Below, piece after piece: positions 37,288 through 48,100 of a DNA stretch of 64,000 nucleotides. The stretch's first letter is position 1. Every line of letters begins with the position of its first letter. The notes beneath the pieces are model-generated. The model ran no database searches and was not told where the DNA came from. It worked only from the letters and a program-made list of their open reading frames with translations. The stretch spans positions 3,795,001 to 3,859,000 of the forward strand of contig NC_064039.1 of assembly GCF_932526225.1 (NCBI RefSeq). The letters run 5' to 3'. Position numbers and translations under genes: made by a program. Source of the DNA: Nematostella vectensis (Eukaryota; Cnidaria; Anthozoa; Actiniaria; Edwardsiidae).

Positions 37288-37481
37288 CATAATGTGCCGT
37301 TATGAATTAACCAATTAGGCTTGCTCGTCAAAAATGTGCCGTCATGAATTAACCAATCAGGCTTGCTCGTCAAAAATGTGCCGTCATGAATTTACCAATC
37401 AGGCTTGCTCGTCAATAATGTGCCGTCATGAATCAACCAATCACGTGTAAATTGTCTGTTTAGATATTAAGTGTTACCCCA

Positions 37482-37487
37482 AATAAA
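37482..37487 (+). terminator. candidate polyadenylation signal for GPATCH4
   Basis: AATAAA occurs about 580 bp after the GPATCH4 stop codon, directly before a pyrimidine-rich simple repeat. It is the first such hexamer I noticed downstream. Use is inferred only. Confidence 0.25.
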
Positions 37488-37592
37488 AGTCTACCTACCT
37501 ACCCACCCACCCACCCATCCATCTATCTATCTAACCAACCAATCAGGCTAGCTCGTCAGTAATGTGCCGTCAAAAGTTAACCAATCAGGCTA

Positions 37593-37706
37593 GGTATGAA
37601 TCAACACAAGGTTGCAAAGGTATGTTAAACGCCTCTGTGAAACAGTCGTTGCGCTGTTTCACAGAGGCGTTTAACATACTTTTTCAACCTTGTGTTGATT
37701 CATACC
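37593..37706. repeat. 114-bp long hairpin (fold-back element) inside the 42-bp array
   Basis: Outer arms of 22 bp (GGTATGAATCAACACAAGG at 37593 and its complement ending at 37706) and inner arms of 26 bp (GTATGTTAAACGCCTCTG and its complement) are perfectly paired. They are separated by a small internal loop and closed by an 8-base loop (TCGTTGCG). About 48 bp of stem are intact, which suggests a recent origin or constraint. It could be a fold-back MITE or the source of a hairpin RNA. Confidence 0.9.
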
Positions 37707-38076
37707 TTGTCTACACCACGCCTACGCAGACCATCTAGATTTTCTACAGCTTGCCTGTAGTCTTTCTAGTTATACCAGCCAATCAGGCTAGTTAGTCAAT
37801 AATGTGCCGTCATGAATTAACCAATCAGGCTAGCTCGTCAATAATATGCCGTCATAAATTAACCAATAAAGCTAGCTCGTCAATAATTTGATGTCATGAA
37901 TTAACCAATCAGGCTAGCTCGTCAATAATGTGCCGTCATAAATTAACCAATAAAGCTAGCTCGTCAATAATTTGATGTCATGAATTAACCAATCAGGCTA
38001 GCTCGTCAATAATGTGCCGTCATAAATTAACCAATAAAGCTAGCCCGTCAATAATTTGATGTCATGAATTAACCAA

Positions 38077-39636
38077 TCAGGCTAGCTCGTCAATATTTTC
38101 ATCCTGCATCACAGACCAGACGACGGTTGCCATATAAGGAGACATTAAAGAGAACGCGCTCTTGCTTGACTTTGTCAGGGTTGTCGGGAGGAGCCGGCCA
38201 TCCCCCTGGCCAGCGGCTTCTTCATATTTGACACGTGAACATCTGCTATGTGTGTGCTTCAGCCTGAATTTCGTCGGTTGCTCTAACTTTCTGTTCATGT
38301 TTCTACCATTTCTTGCATTTTCCGTGCGTTTGGCTACTCCATCCCTGATTGTTCGCCCGTATTTAGTCTGATTCGCTTCACTCACCGGAGCATGCTTGCC
38401 CTTGTATTGTTCTGCAAGGCTCGTGAAGTCTGGAACAATCCTGGTATCCTCCAGGGAACCAAATCTACTCCCGACACTGTCTTTGTACTCGAGGAGAATG
38501 CCACAATCTAACGAGAGTGTTTTTGGTATCTGAGGCCTTGTAATGAGCCCACCAAAACCAACTTCCGCTGGCTCAGCAATCATGCTATTTTCTGAGTCTT
38601 CAATTTCTATTCTCCCGAGCGACACAGCCGAATGATTATTATTGCTTTTCCCTTTAATTTCGTTTTTGGTAGTTTTAGCTTGGTTCGACTGTGTATTACA
38701 GTCGGAGTTTGTTAAGTAGAAGAATGAAGTACCGAGGTTCGCGTCCGAGTCGGCGATAAATCTGGTAGGCTCGGACGCCGATCGATAGTGCTCGGTCTCA
38801 GTCGTATATTGCTCGGACTTGCTCGGGTAATTATCAGTCTCTGTCGAATAATGCTTGATCTCGGTGGGATAATATTTAGTCTCTGTCGGATAGTGTTCGG
38901 GCTTGGTCGGATAGTCCGTTTTGTTTGCTATGATTTTCAAATCCTCGTTTGAAATCTCTCTATTTGCTGTAGTTTCGGTGTTTGTCTCGCTGTCTGATTC
39001 AGAATCGTCGTCCTTATTAGCCCACCAGCCGTTGCTAGGCAGCGGTTTTATCCCATGCGCATAATCACAAGAAATCCTCCTTTGCTTTGCATTTGTGGTA
39101 TTCCTTCTGGCCTTTTTAGTCAAACGCTTCTCCATATTCGCAAACTTTCCTTTAGTGCTCGTGTGTCTTTTTTCACTTAAGTCTTTATCCAAACAAATCG
39201 ATTCATTACTGTCGTCGCTGTCTTTTCCACTCTCTTGAAATGGTGTAATTTCCCCACTTTTTATTTTACTTGTCTCGGATATTTGTGCATCCAGGCACAG
39301 ACGGGACAAGTGTTTATTTGTCCCCTTTCCCTTCATATCACACTCTCTCTTGAACCAAGAGTCGCCATGGTTGAAACTCTCGCTATATCTAACTCTCAAG
39401 TCCGTCGCCAGATTTCGCTGTTTACCTTTAAAATTATTCCCCGCTTTATCAACATATAATCTTGAATTACTACTTAATAATCCAACTAAGTTTCTCACTT
39501 TACAGTCAATAACATCTCTTTGTAGAATACCGTCGATGTTTTGTTGTAGTCTGTCAAAGGAAATTAATAGATTCGGTTTTGTGTTTCTGTTTAAATCTGG
39601 TGTTAAAGGCGGAGGGAACATTTGACAATTTTTCAT
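38077..39636 (-). CDS. single-exon ORF, 519 residues, unknown function
   Basis: The frame opens with ATG at 39636 and stops at 38077. I do not recognise the family. It is hydrophilic and likely nuclear: a basic cluster at residues 170-187 (KRLTKKARR then KQRR) looks like a bipartite localisation signal. Acidic Ser-rich segments lie at 138-143 and 209-222. Residues 242-290 are seven tandem heptads, each led by Tyr (YPTKPEH, YPTETKY, YPTEIKH, YSTETDN, YPSKSEQ, YTTETEH, YRSASEP). The C-terminus SPYMATVVWSVMQDENIDE is the most globular-looking part. The length, even composition and absence of stops support a real gene; it is convergent with GPATCH4. The last codons (NIDELA, stop) are made from the 42-bp repeat unit. 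Confidence 0.65.
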   Translation of the reverse strand: MKNCQMFPPPLTPDLNRNTKPNLLISFDRLQQNIDGILQRDVIDCKVRNLVGLLSSNSRLYVDKAGNNFKGKQRNLATDLRVRYSESFNHGDSWFKRECDMKGKGTNKHLSRLCLDAQISETSKIKSGEITPFQESGKDSDDSNESICLDKDLSEKRHTSTKGKFANMEKRLTKKARRNTTNAKQRRISCDYAHGIKPLPSNGWWANKDDDSESDSETNTETTANREISNEDLKIIANKTDYPTKPEHYPTETKYYPTEIKHYSTETDNYPSKSEQYTTETEHYRSASEPTRFIADSDANLGTSFFYLTNSDCNTQSNQAKTTKNEIKGKSNNNHSAVSLGRIEIEDSENSMIAEPAEVGFGGLITRPQIPKTLSLDCGILLEYKDSVGSRFGSLEDTRIVPDFTSLAEQYKGKHAPVSEANQTKYGRTIRDGVAKRTENARNGRNMNRKLEQPTKFRLKHTHSRCSRVKYEEAAGQGDGRLLPTTLTKSSKSAFSLMSPYMATVVWSVMQDENIDELA

Positions 39637-40253
39637 GAAACTTTACGCGGCGTCCTGGCTCGTTCTGCTCGCTCTTTGACTGGCTTAATTAATGAAATCG
39701 TTAGTTATTTTTCCACTTTCTTCTTCGTCTCTTGGTGGTCTAGCCATCTGCCAGTTATTGTCCCTTGCAAACTCCCACTCAATCGCGAGGCGTTAATACT
39801 CGGTATTTAGCTTGGAACTTTCAGAAATGTGAAATAAATATTCCGCTCGAGGCAGACTTTTCTTGGTAGTATTTTTATTCGACCGGGTGCTTTGATGTGG
39901 ACACGCCATTATTTTCCTTTGTTTGGTCAATTGTGTGCCATAGATACCAACCGTAAATATTTGGAGTTAACAAAGCGTTATTGTGTTCATAATATTTTTT
40001 TGAAGTCAAGAGTTATCACGAAATATATAAGTCCCCCCATATGTTTTTTTTTATCAGGGAAGGCTTCTTACATACTGACCTCTCCAGAAAAAAGGAAGAA
40101 TTTTATCAAGATTTTTAAAAGCCATCTCCCGACTTCGCCTCAAAGCAGTCTTATAAATTCTTGAGATTTCAGCTAAGAGGGTTAGAGTAAGCACTCCAAT
40201 TACCGAGTCGTAGCTCATTGTCTCAGAATTACACGATCATGGCCGTATTATTA
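39637..40253. other. upstream of the 519-residue ORF, no gene recognised
   Basis: This is AT-rich and probably holds the promoter of the minus-strand ORF. Short open frames show no family features. Confidence 0.4.
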
Positions 40254-41430
40254 TTTTGTTATAGTGCGACGCGTGCTAGCGTGCGTTATTATGCCAAAAT
40301 GGGTGCGTTCTTGTATTATAGTGTGACGCGCGCTAGCGTGCGTTATTATGCCAAAATGGGTGCGTTCTTGTATTATAGTGCGACGCGCGCGAGCGTGCGT
40401 TATTATACCTGAATGACTGTGTTCTTGTATTATAGTGCGACGCGCGCTAGCGTGTGTTATTATACCTGAATGAGTGTGTTCTTGTATTATAATGCGACGC
40501 GCGCTAGCGTGCGTTATTATACCTGAATGACTGTGTTCTTGTACTATAGTGTGACGCGCGTTAGCGTGCGTATTATACCTGAATGACTGTGTTCTTGTAT
40601 TATAGTGCGACGCGCGTTAGCGTGTGTATTATACCTGAATGAGTGTGTTCTTGTATTATAATGCGACGCGCGCAAGCTTGCGTTATTATACCTGAATGAG
40701 TGTGTTCTTGTATTATAGTGTAACGCATGCTAGCGTTCGTTATTATACATAAATGGGTGTTTTCTTGTACGCTTGCGTGCGTTATTATACCAGAATGAGT
40801 GTGTTCTTGTATTGCACGCTAGCGTGCGTTATTATACCTTAATGAGTGTGTTCTTGTATTATAATGCGACGCGCGCTAGCGTGCGTTATTATTCCTGAAT
40901 GAGTGTGTTCTTGTATTATAATGCGACGCGCGCTAGCGTGCGTTATTATACCTGAATGACTGAGTTCTTGTACTATAGTGTGACGCGCGCTAGCGTGCGT
41001 TATTATACCTGAATGAGTGTTTTCTTGTATTATCGTGTGACGCGCGCTAGCGTGCGTTATTATACCTGAATGGGTGTGTTCTTGTATTATCGTGTGACGC
41101 GCGCTAGCGTGCGTTATTATACCTGAATGACTGAGTTCTTGTACTATAGTGTGACGCGCGCTAGCGTGCGTTATTATACCTAGATGACTGAGTTCTTGTA
41201 TTATACTGTGACGCGCGCTAGCGTGCGTTATTATACCTGAATGGGTGTGTTCTTGTATTATCGTGTGACACGTGCTAGCGTGCGTTATTATACCCGAATG
41301 GGTGTGTTCTTGTATTATAGTGTTACGCGTGCTAGCGTGCGTTATTATACCTGAATGGGTGTGTTTTTGATTATAGTGTGATGCGTGCTAGTGTGCGTTA
41401 TTATACCTGAATGAGTGTGTTCTTGTATTT
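40254..41430. repeat. 57-bp tandem repeat with a GC-rich palindrome, about 20 units
   Basis: Each unit carries GACGCGCGCTAGCGTGCG, a near-perfect inverted repeat centred on CGCTAGCG, then TTATTATACCTGAATGAG and TGTGTTCTTGTATTATAG. Several units are shortened. Isolated copies reappear at about 41967-42050 after an insertion of other repeats. Thus each unit alternates CpG-rich palindrome and AT-rich linker. Confidence 0.92.
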
Positions 41431-41486
41431 TATAAAATAACACCAGTGTATCTCGCGCGCTGATTGGTCGAGAGCTTCAAATGAGT

Positions 41487-41512
41487 GTGTCTGTAAAAAA
41501 CAGTACAGACAC
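41487..41512. repeat. short hairpin, repeated in altered form at 41913-41940
   Basis: GTGTCTGTA at 41487-41495 pairs perfectly with TACAGACAC at 41504-41512. A related pair, CGTGTCT and AGACACG, lies at 41913-41919 and 41934-41940. The two hairpins bracket about 400 bp inserted between copies of the 57-bp repeat and may mark the ends of one element. GCGCGCTGATTGGTC at 41456-41470 lies just outside. Confidence 0.4.
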
Positions 41513-41691
41513 GCTTTTGACATCAAGTAACTCAACGCAAACACTCACTCGGCCCACTTTTATATACTTTTACTTCTCACAAAACTGTTTTTCTCTTGAA
41601 TTTAAACAGTCAATGCTTGCTACCGACTGTTTGCCTGATTCTAGTTTGGACTTTTTGAACAGAGAATAACAGATAAAAGATCCAAATCAAA

Positions 41692-41844
41692 TAAAATGGA
41701 TTATTCCCCTTGTAGAAGGTAGAAAAATGATTCGAAATACTCAATGAAATGGATAATTCCCCTTGTAGAAGGTAGAAAAATGATTCGAAATACTCAATGA
41801 AATGGATGATTCCCCTTGTAGAAGGTAGAAAAATGATTCGAAAT
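41692..41844. repeat. 53-bp tandem repeat, three copies
   Basis: The sequence TTCCCCTTGTAGAAGGTAG recurs at 53-bp spacing (CCCCTTGTAG at 41706, 41759 and 41812), followed each time by AAAAATGATTCGAAATA. Copies are almost identical. Confidence 0.9.
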
Positions 41845-42050
41845 ATATTTCTTAATAATCGCCTTCGGCTCGTGACTTTCAAGTTTTTTATCAATTCTCC
41901 CAACATCCCCCGCGTGTCTCTAAAAACCTATACAGACACGGGAAATGCGTTTTATTGCTTAAACAATGCGACGCGCGCTAGCGTGCGTGATTATACCTAA
42001 ATGGGCGTGTTCTTTTATTATAGTGTGACGCGCGCGAACGTGCGTTATTA

Positions 42051-45000
42051 GAGAGCTTTTAAGCTCTTAAAAGCAAGTCAACACGAACGGCATCAAAAAC
42101 GGCGCGCGCACTCACGAATTGCTAAAAAAACGGCGTTGACGTCCGTGACCGCAGGACAGGACAGGATTTTCTCTTGGAAATGGCGTACTATATGGCTACG
42201 ATAGTACGCGCGCTCTGATTAGCTGTTGAGCGGGCTGGAATCCTACGATATTGCCCGTGGGCAGTTTTGGATATTTTTTCGCAGCGGGCTTTATTTACAT
42301 TGCCGCGTGAGTTTGCAAATTTCGACCAAAAAACCAAAATCAACAACAACAAAAAAAGAAGAAAAGAAACAGGTCTAAGAAGTCGAGAATGGGCGACGAC
42401 GAGCACTTTGAGTCGAAGTTTTTTTATCCTGACAAGATTGTGTGAAATTAAATTTTGACATAAAGAAAAACAATATGACGAGCCGGCGAGCCCCACCAAT
42501 AGCCAAGAAATACAAAGCTTTTTATATCGGACAAACAAACAAAAGAATAAATATCAAGGTAAGCAAATACCCCAAAAAAGTATTTTTAAGATACTGCAGC
42601 TTCTTTGTAAATGCAATATTTTAATCAATCATTATGAAGCAGCACAGTGTTTGGTGTTTTCTTTGACATCAAGAGTTTGTTCTTCACATACCTTTTTGAA
42701 ATCGATCGATATTCTCGCTTAAGCGAAAGTTGATTTGTTTTCTTGTCATTTTAATTTTTAAAAGCCATATAATAAAACTTTTATTAACCTCGCTTGCTCG
42801 GTCTGTAAGAAAAAATATAAGACCTCGGCCTGCGGCCTTGGGCCGTACATTCAAGTCCACGGTCGATAATTCTCCGTACAGACCTCGCACTCGGTTGATA
42901 AGTAGTTAAAACCGTTATGCAGTAACCCTAAAGGGTGTATCAGAGCATTTAAGACCATTTTTGCTGTCGTTTACAGGAAGTGCGACGTTCTACGTAGAAA
43001 CCCTAGGCGTTTCAGGATCTTTTTGGAGACATTCGCTGTGCTATTTGCAGGATAGGGATTGATGCAGGGGTAACGGCTTTAATTTAATTGGTTACGTTTA
43101 AATTGGACTTCGAGATTGCATCCCGATTTTTTAATTGTATGCCATCATTACTTTTCTTTTCCCGTTCAACGCCATCTGAAAACGAGAAACAAAGATTTGA
43201 AGATGTGCTTCAAAACGTTGGACAGATATGTCATGCATTTTAATTGGCTAATAAAACTGTCAAGGTGGTCACGGTAGCGTGCGGGGGCATGGTAAATTGC
43301 ATTACTAGCCCGAGTCTCCAGAGCCGGCCAACTGACCCATTTCCTATCCCTACTAAAAAGATATAATAGAAAAGTAAAATAACTAGTTACTTGTCTTTTC
43401 TGTAAGCTTATTGTAAGATATAGGAATTCATTGAGATATTGAGAAAAGTTTATCATGAAGCCTGTCTACTTGATATTAATTTTGTTTTGCTGTTTGCACA
43501 GCTTCCACATAGGTTTTTAAATTTGTTAACTTACTCATCCTTTAGACTCGAATTCCAACTACTCCTAAATTTAATTAGACAGCAATTTTCTCTCAGCGGT
43601 CACCTTTTTGGCGGCCACTATAATGCTCTTTTTAAAGATGCTGTTTATTTAGATAACTCTAGTGGTCACCGTGCTAGGACCCGAGGTTTACCTTTCCGTA
43701 GGTTTTAGTTTGACCGAGAAAAGTGTTCGACCGCGTAAAAACTGGGGCGAGCGCAAGGTAATATTGAGGTGGAGGAGAAGCGGAATAAAGTTCCCCCTCC
43801 CCATTTTTTGGGCGCTCGCGCAATTTTTTGCGCGATTTAACTCACGGAAACGGATGCGATGCAGGCAAATTAATGTTTGACTTTTGACAGAGCGAGAATT
43901 AAGTATCGTGGAAATGTACGCCCCCCAAAACGCGGATATTTATATTTAACAATAGACTACGAGTTCCAGTTTTCTATAGGTCAATAGATATTCATAGAGG
44001 CGCGTAGCCAACGCACGAAATTTGAACTTTTGAGGAACAAACAATAAAAAAGCAGAAGAAATAACTTAAAAAATAAAAAAAATAAATATTGATGCGGCCC
44101 CGAAAAAGGATGCGGCGGGGACGATAAACATGACTTTTTTTTTTACTTGGCCTAAATGACGATTTTAATAATTCTAAGTAATAAATAACCGCTTTTGTCG
44201 CAAAAAGCAACGCCTTTTTCGCTACTCGCTATCTATGGCTCAATAGATAGTGAGTACGGGAGCCTATCAGATTGCGAGATTCGTGATAGTATGTGAGTGG
44301 ATTTATACTAAAAATAAATATATAGAGAGAAGTCGAGTGATAAGGAATGTTGTGAGGGCTTGTCTTGGCGTCGTTTACAGCTCATTGATTGGTCAAGTGC
44401 AACCGAACCGTCAAAACTGTCAATTTTTTCCGATGTGGAAAAAAATCTGATTGTCAACCAGCATCTTGAAAGGACGACAAGAAAACCCTCAAAACTTGTA
44501 CTTCCTGCCTAGAACGAGTTTAGTAAAAACTACATAGATGCGACAGTTAAACCTTTAGCCCTGGTACACCTAATTAAAATGTCCAGTAGTTGTGAGAATA
44601 TACTTAATGATCAAATGTTGCCGATCAGCTGTCATTTAATAAAGCACGGTGATTGGCTGTATTCTTCGGTTCCATTAGATGATTCAAAGGCGTGTTTTGG
44701 AGTCATGTTGTCAATCATTTATTGCACTTCTTGTGGCTACTCTCTAACAGCCAATCAGAATGGAGATTTCCAATGACAGGTTAATTAAAGCCGACGCTAC
44801 TGAAAATGGAAGAACTCCAAAATACCGTCAGCTCAAGGGCGTGGAAATATCTTAGGCTTAAGCTTTTTTTAATAATATCACACTTCGTATGTTAGCTTGC
44901 TTAAAATTTCCTCTTTTCTGATACTTTTGGGACGTTTCCGTCTTCAATGTTTGTTCGCGATTAAAAATTCAAAATGAATTATTAGTCAAAAATTCCTGCT

Positions 45001-46929
45001 GAGTTGTCCCTTATTATTTTACTTCTGACAATAAGAATAATATAACAGATGAATGGGAAAAGGTATTCCACACCTGCCTTATAAAACCGAATTGAAAAAA
45101 CAACTTATGTCTCGAAACCTAGAATCCAAATGTGGTTGGTAAATTTATTATATTTTTTCACGCACCCGAAACCTTAAAAGACCTACAGAGTTTTCCTTAA
45201 CCGAGAGTTTAAACACTTTGACTGGGCGGTTAAGCGCTACTATCAGCTCTGTACCTTTATAAAAAAGCAAATCCGTCGTCTACAAATAAATTGCTATCGT
45301 AATTCTCACGCAGTAAATTGAATAGTTTAACTTCTCCCACGATTTCTCAAGACCTTATAGAAATGTTTTTTCGCGTCTCAACCTATAAATTCAAATGTTT
45401 TGCTTTTATAATTAGAGACCAAGCTAAACAGAAATACGCTAGCTTCACAATACGAGCCCGACAATGCGTTAATTTTTAAACAACTAGAAGTAGAGTGTGA
45501 GAGAAATTAGTTTGTCGCTGCTGCTAGGTACTCATTCAAAAGTCTAAAGTCAAAGATATAACTTTGGATAGAACAACGCTAATTCGTCTCGCTTTAAGCC
45601 GACAAGGAAATCAAGTCTCCTGACTTATAATACCGATAGCCTTTATATTTTTCCATTGTTAATTGATAATTCATCTTTGAAAGCAAGTGTGAAAATCAGG
45701 GAAGTTTAGGTTAATATCAAGATTAGCATGGTACATGTATTCTAAGGAGATCGGCTTTCGGTTCTTAAAGGGAAAATTTAACTTTCCTTTGTTAGAGTTG
45801 CCTTAGTTTTGTATCGTAAACTTGACATTCCTAGACATTCCCCAAAATAACATTGCAATGAGCTGTCTTTCTAATGAGAAGCACCCGATAATAAATTCAC
45901 CCTAGAAAAATCTATTAGTTCGATCTGAATAATTTCTCATCCACTTTTTACAGTTCTTTTGTTATTGTTTTCCGAAAATTAAGAGTTCTCGCATATCAGG
46001 GAACAGTAGAGGAATCATCGGGGTTGCGTGAGGCGATAGAGAGTTGAAGTCGGTGAACGCTATGTTTTTCGTTGTCATTTAGTTCGGGAGATATGGGAAG
46101 GTATGGGTCAAAAGAAGAGAGAGTTCGAGGCAGGTGCTATTGTGGTTCACGACCCATAGCAACTGCGTATTACCAGATGGTAGTATTATACGTAATAACT
46201 CCCCAAACCCTTAGAATGCTACTCAAGTTATTTTGCCCCAATATTTATATTTCATGATTTCGGGGTTTTAGGGTCTTTGTACGGAATAAGGCAAAGACTG
46301 CCGAGCATTGCTTTTATCTCTTGCGATAAAACATTGTACAGTTAAGGGCTTCACAAATATGCGCCTCGGCTATTTGCATTCCCAGTGGGAACCTGAGGAC
46401 AATCCTGTGCTACGGTGGCACTGGGTCCACTTGGGAACTTTTGTGTTGCCATCTCCTCTTCTCCGTCGAGCTTCTCTTCGAAGCTGGAGCCTTAGAGCAG
46501 GACTGGTTGTCGGAGCCGTGCTTAAGAATTCGGGGGTGTTAAGCGGCTGAAGCAAAAACTTTGTGATAAGACCACCGTACACGATTCTCCGCAACACTAG
46601 GAATCAATTATGATTCTAGACGAACTCATGCAAAATTGATGCCAATATACAGCGGTCGAAGAGGGACACCGTGCATAAATTGACGTAAACAAGTGTCAAA
46701 CTCCGCATTTGTTCAATTAGGACTTCGAGTCAAGATCTACGCTTGTTGGCTGGGCTCTTCAGTCCAAGCTAGCGTATCACTTTTCGGCTAATATTACCAA
46801 CGAAAAACATTCCGCTCGTTGGCTGGTTCAGTGCAGAGTGCGCAAGCGCAAGTGTGACTTGCGGCTTTGGTGGGAGTACCGGTACATTCAAGATTAATCC
46901 TCAGATTTGGGGAGAGTTGCGTTTCTTTA
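42051..46929. other. region before the Shaker gene; possible small exons, otherwise no gene recognised
   Basis: A short frame at 42388-42447 (ATGGGCGACGACGAGCAC...TGA) and another at 42475-42558 (MTSRRAPPIAKKYKAF..., ending in a GTAAGC donor) may be exon-like pieces of a repeat-borne gene, because the DNA before them carries the GCGCGCTCTGATTAGCTG motif and a hairpin (GCGTACTA...TAGTACGC, 42183-42211). The rest, 42.6-46.9 kb, is AT-rich with no coding signature. The last few hundred bases should contain the promoter and 5' UTR of the Shaker gene. Confidence 0.3.
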
Positions 46930-48100
46930 ATGTTGACAACAGCTACCACTAGTGCGAGTGGTGGTCCACATGACTTACGCGGGACGAGCAGCATACGATA
47001 CAAGCAAATCATTGAATCCATGGATGGAATAGGCCAGACGGCATCAGTAGATACAATGGATGAACCCATAGTCATCAACGTATCCGGCAAAAGATTTGAG
47101 ACCTATGAGGAGACATTGGCACGATTTCCGGATACCCTCCTTGGTTGCCCGGCTAGGCGAGCCAAGTTTCTAAACAACAAAAAGGGAGAATACTTCTTCG
47201 ATAGGCACCGGTCTGCCTTTGACGCTATATTATACTATTATCAAGCTGGAGGATCGTTAATACGGCCAGAACATGTTCCACCGCATGTTTTCATAAATGA
47301 AGTTATTTTTTACGACCTTCCCGAGGAAGCGTTGCAGAGCGTACAACTCGACGCGGGTATCGCGGACGAGCCGGAGGAAAAAGTTTTACCTAAGAATCAA
47401 TACTTGCGCTACGTTTGGGAGACCCTAGAGTACCCGGAGTATTCCAAACTCGCTAAATTCTTGGCTATTTTCTCCGTAGTTGTAATCGTTTTATCGTTGA
47501 TAATTTTCTGCGTGGAAACGCTTCCAGAGTTCATGCCGCAAGAGGTTACAAAACCGAAGAATGCTACAGCGGACTGGAAGCCTCCCAAAGACCCGTACGA
47601 GGAAACGTGGTTTCAGCTTAACACATTTGTAATAGTATGGTTTACAGCGGAGTATATTCTACGACTTATATGTTCGCCAGAGAAGTTGAAGTTCCTTCTC
47701 GCGGCGCTGAATATTATCGACTTGCTGTCAATTCTTCCTTATTACGTGCAGCTCGCTCTCGACTCTGGTAGTTCGTCCATCTCTGTGCTTCGTGTTGTTC
47801 GTGTGGTGCGTGTTTTCCGAGTATTCAAGCTTTCGCGGCACTCGCGGGGCCTGCAGATTCTCGGCAATACTCTGCGCGCGAGCATGAACGAGCTCATGAT
47901 GCTCATGTTTTTCTTGTTCATCGGAGTGATGATTTTCGCTAGCTGTGTGTACTACGCTGAGGGAGGCATAGATAGCCCATTCCGGTCTATCCCGCACTCC
48001 TTCTGGTGGGCTGTTGTCACTATGACTACGGTCGGATATGGGGATATTTCTCCCGAATCTTTTTGGGGGAAAATTGTCGGTGCGTTATGTGCCATCTCTG
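46930..48100 (+). CDS. Shaker channel exon 1
   Basis: This exon encodes residues 1-390 and one base of Gly391: N-terminus, T1 domain, S1 to S5, pore and the beginning of S6 (ALCAISG). The donor is CTG|GTGAGT. It holds nearly the whole channel, as is common in Kv1 genes. Confidence 0.92.

Larger units (their letters stand above)
37288..38094. repeat. 42-bp tandem repeat with a CCAAT motif, in three blocks
   Basis: The unit contains AACCAATCAGGCTAGCTCGT followed by CAATAATGTGCCGTCATGAA. Blocks lie at about 37288-37445, 37535-37592 and 37775-38094, about 14 units in all. They are separated by a simple TACC/CACC/ATCT repeat (37492-37535) and by the hairpin element. AACCAATCAG is a strong NF-Y type CCAAT box. 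Some units read ACCAATAAAG. The last unit overlaps the stop codon of the minus-strand ORF. Confidence 0.9.

Noticed and set aside
46867-46929. Longer N-terminus of the Shaker channel
   Set aside because: The frame before 46930 has no ATG (it begins with TTG) and meets a TGA at 46855.
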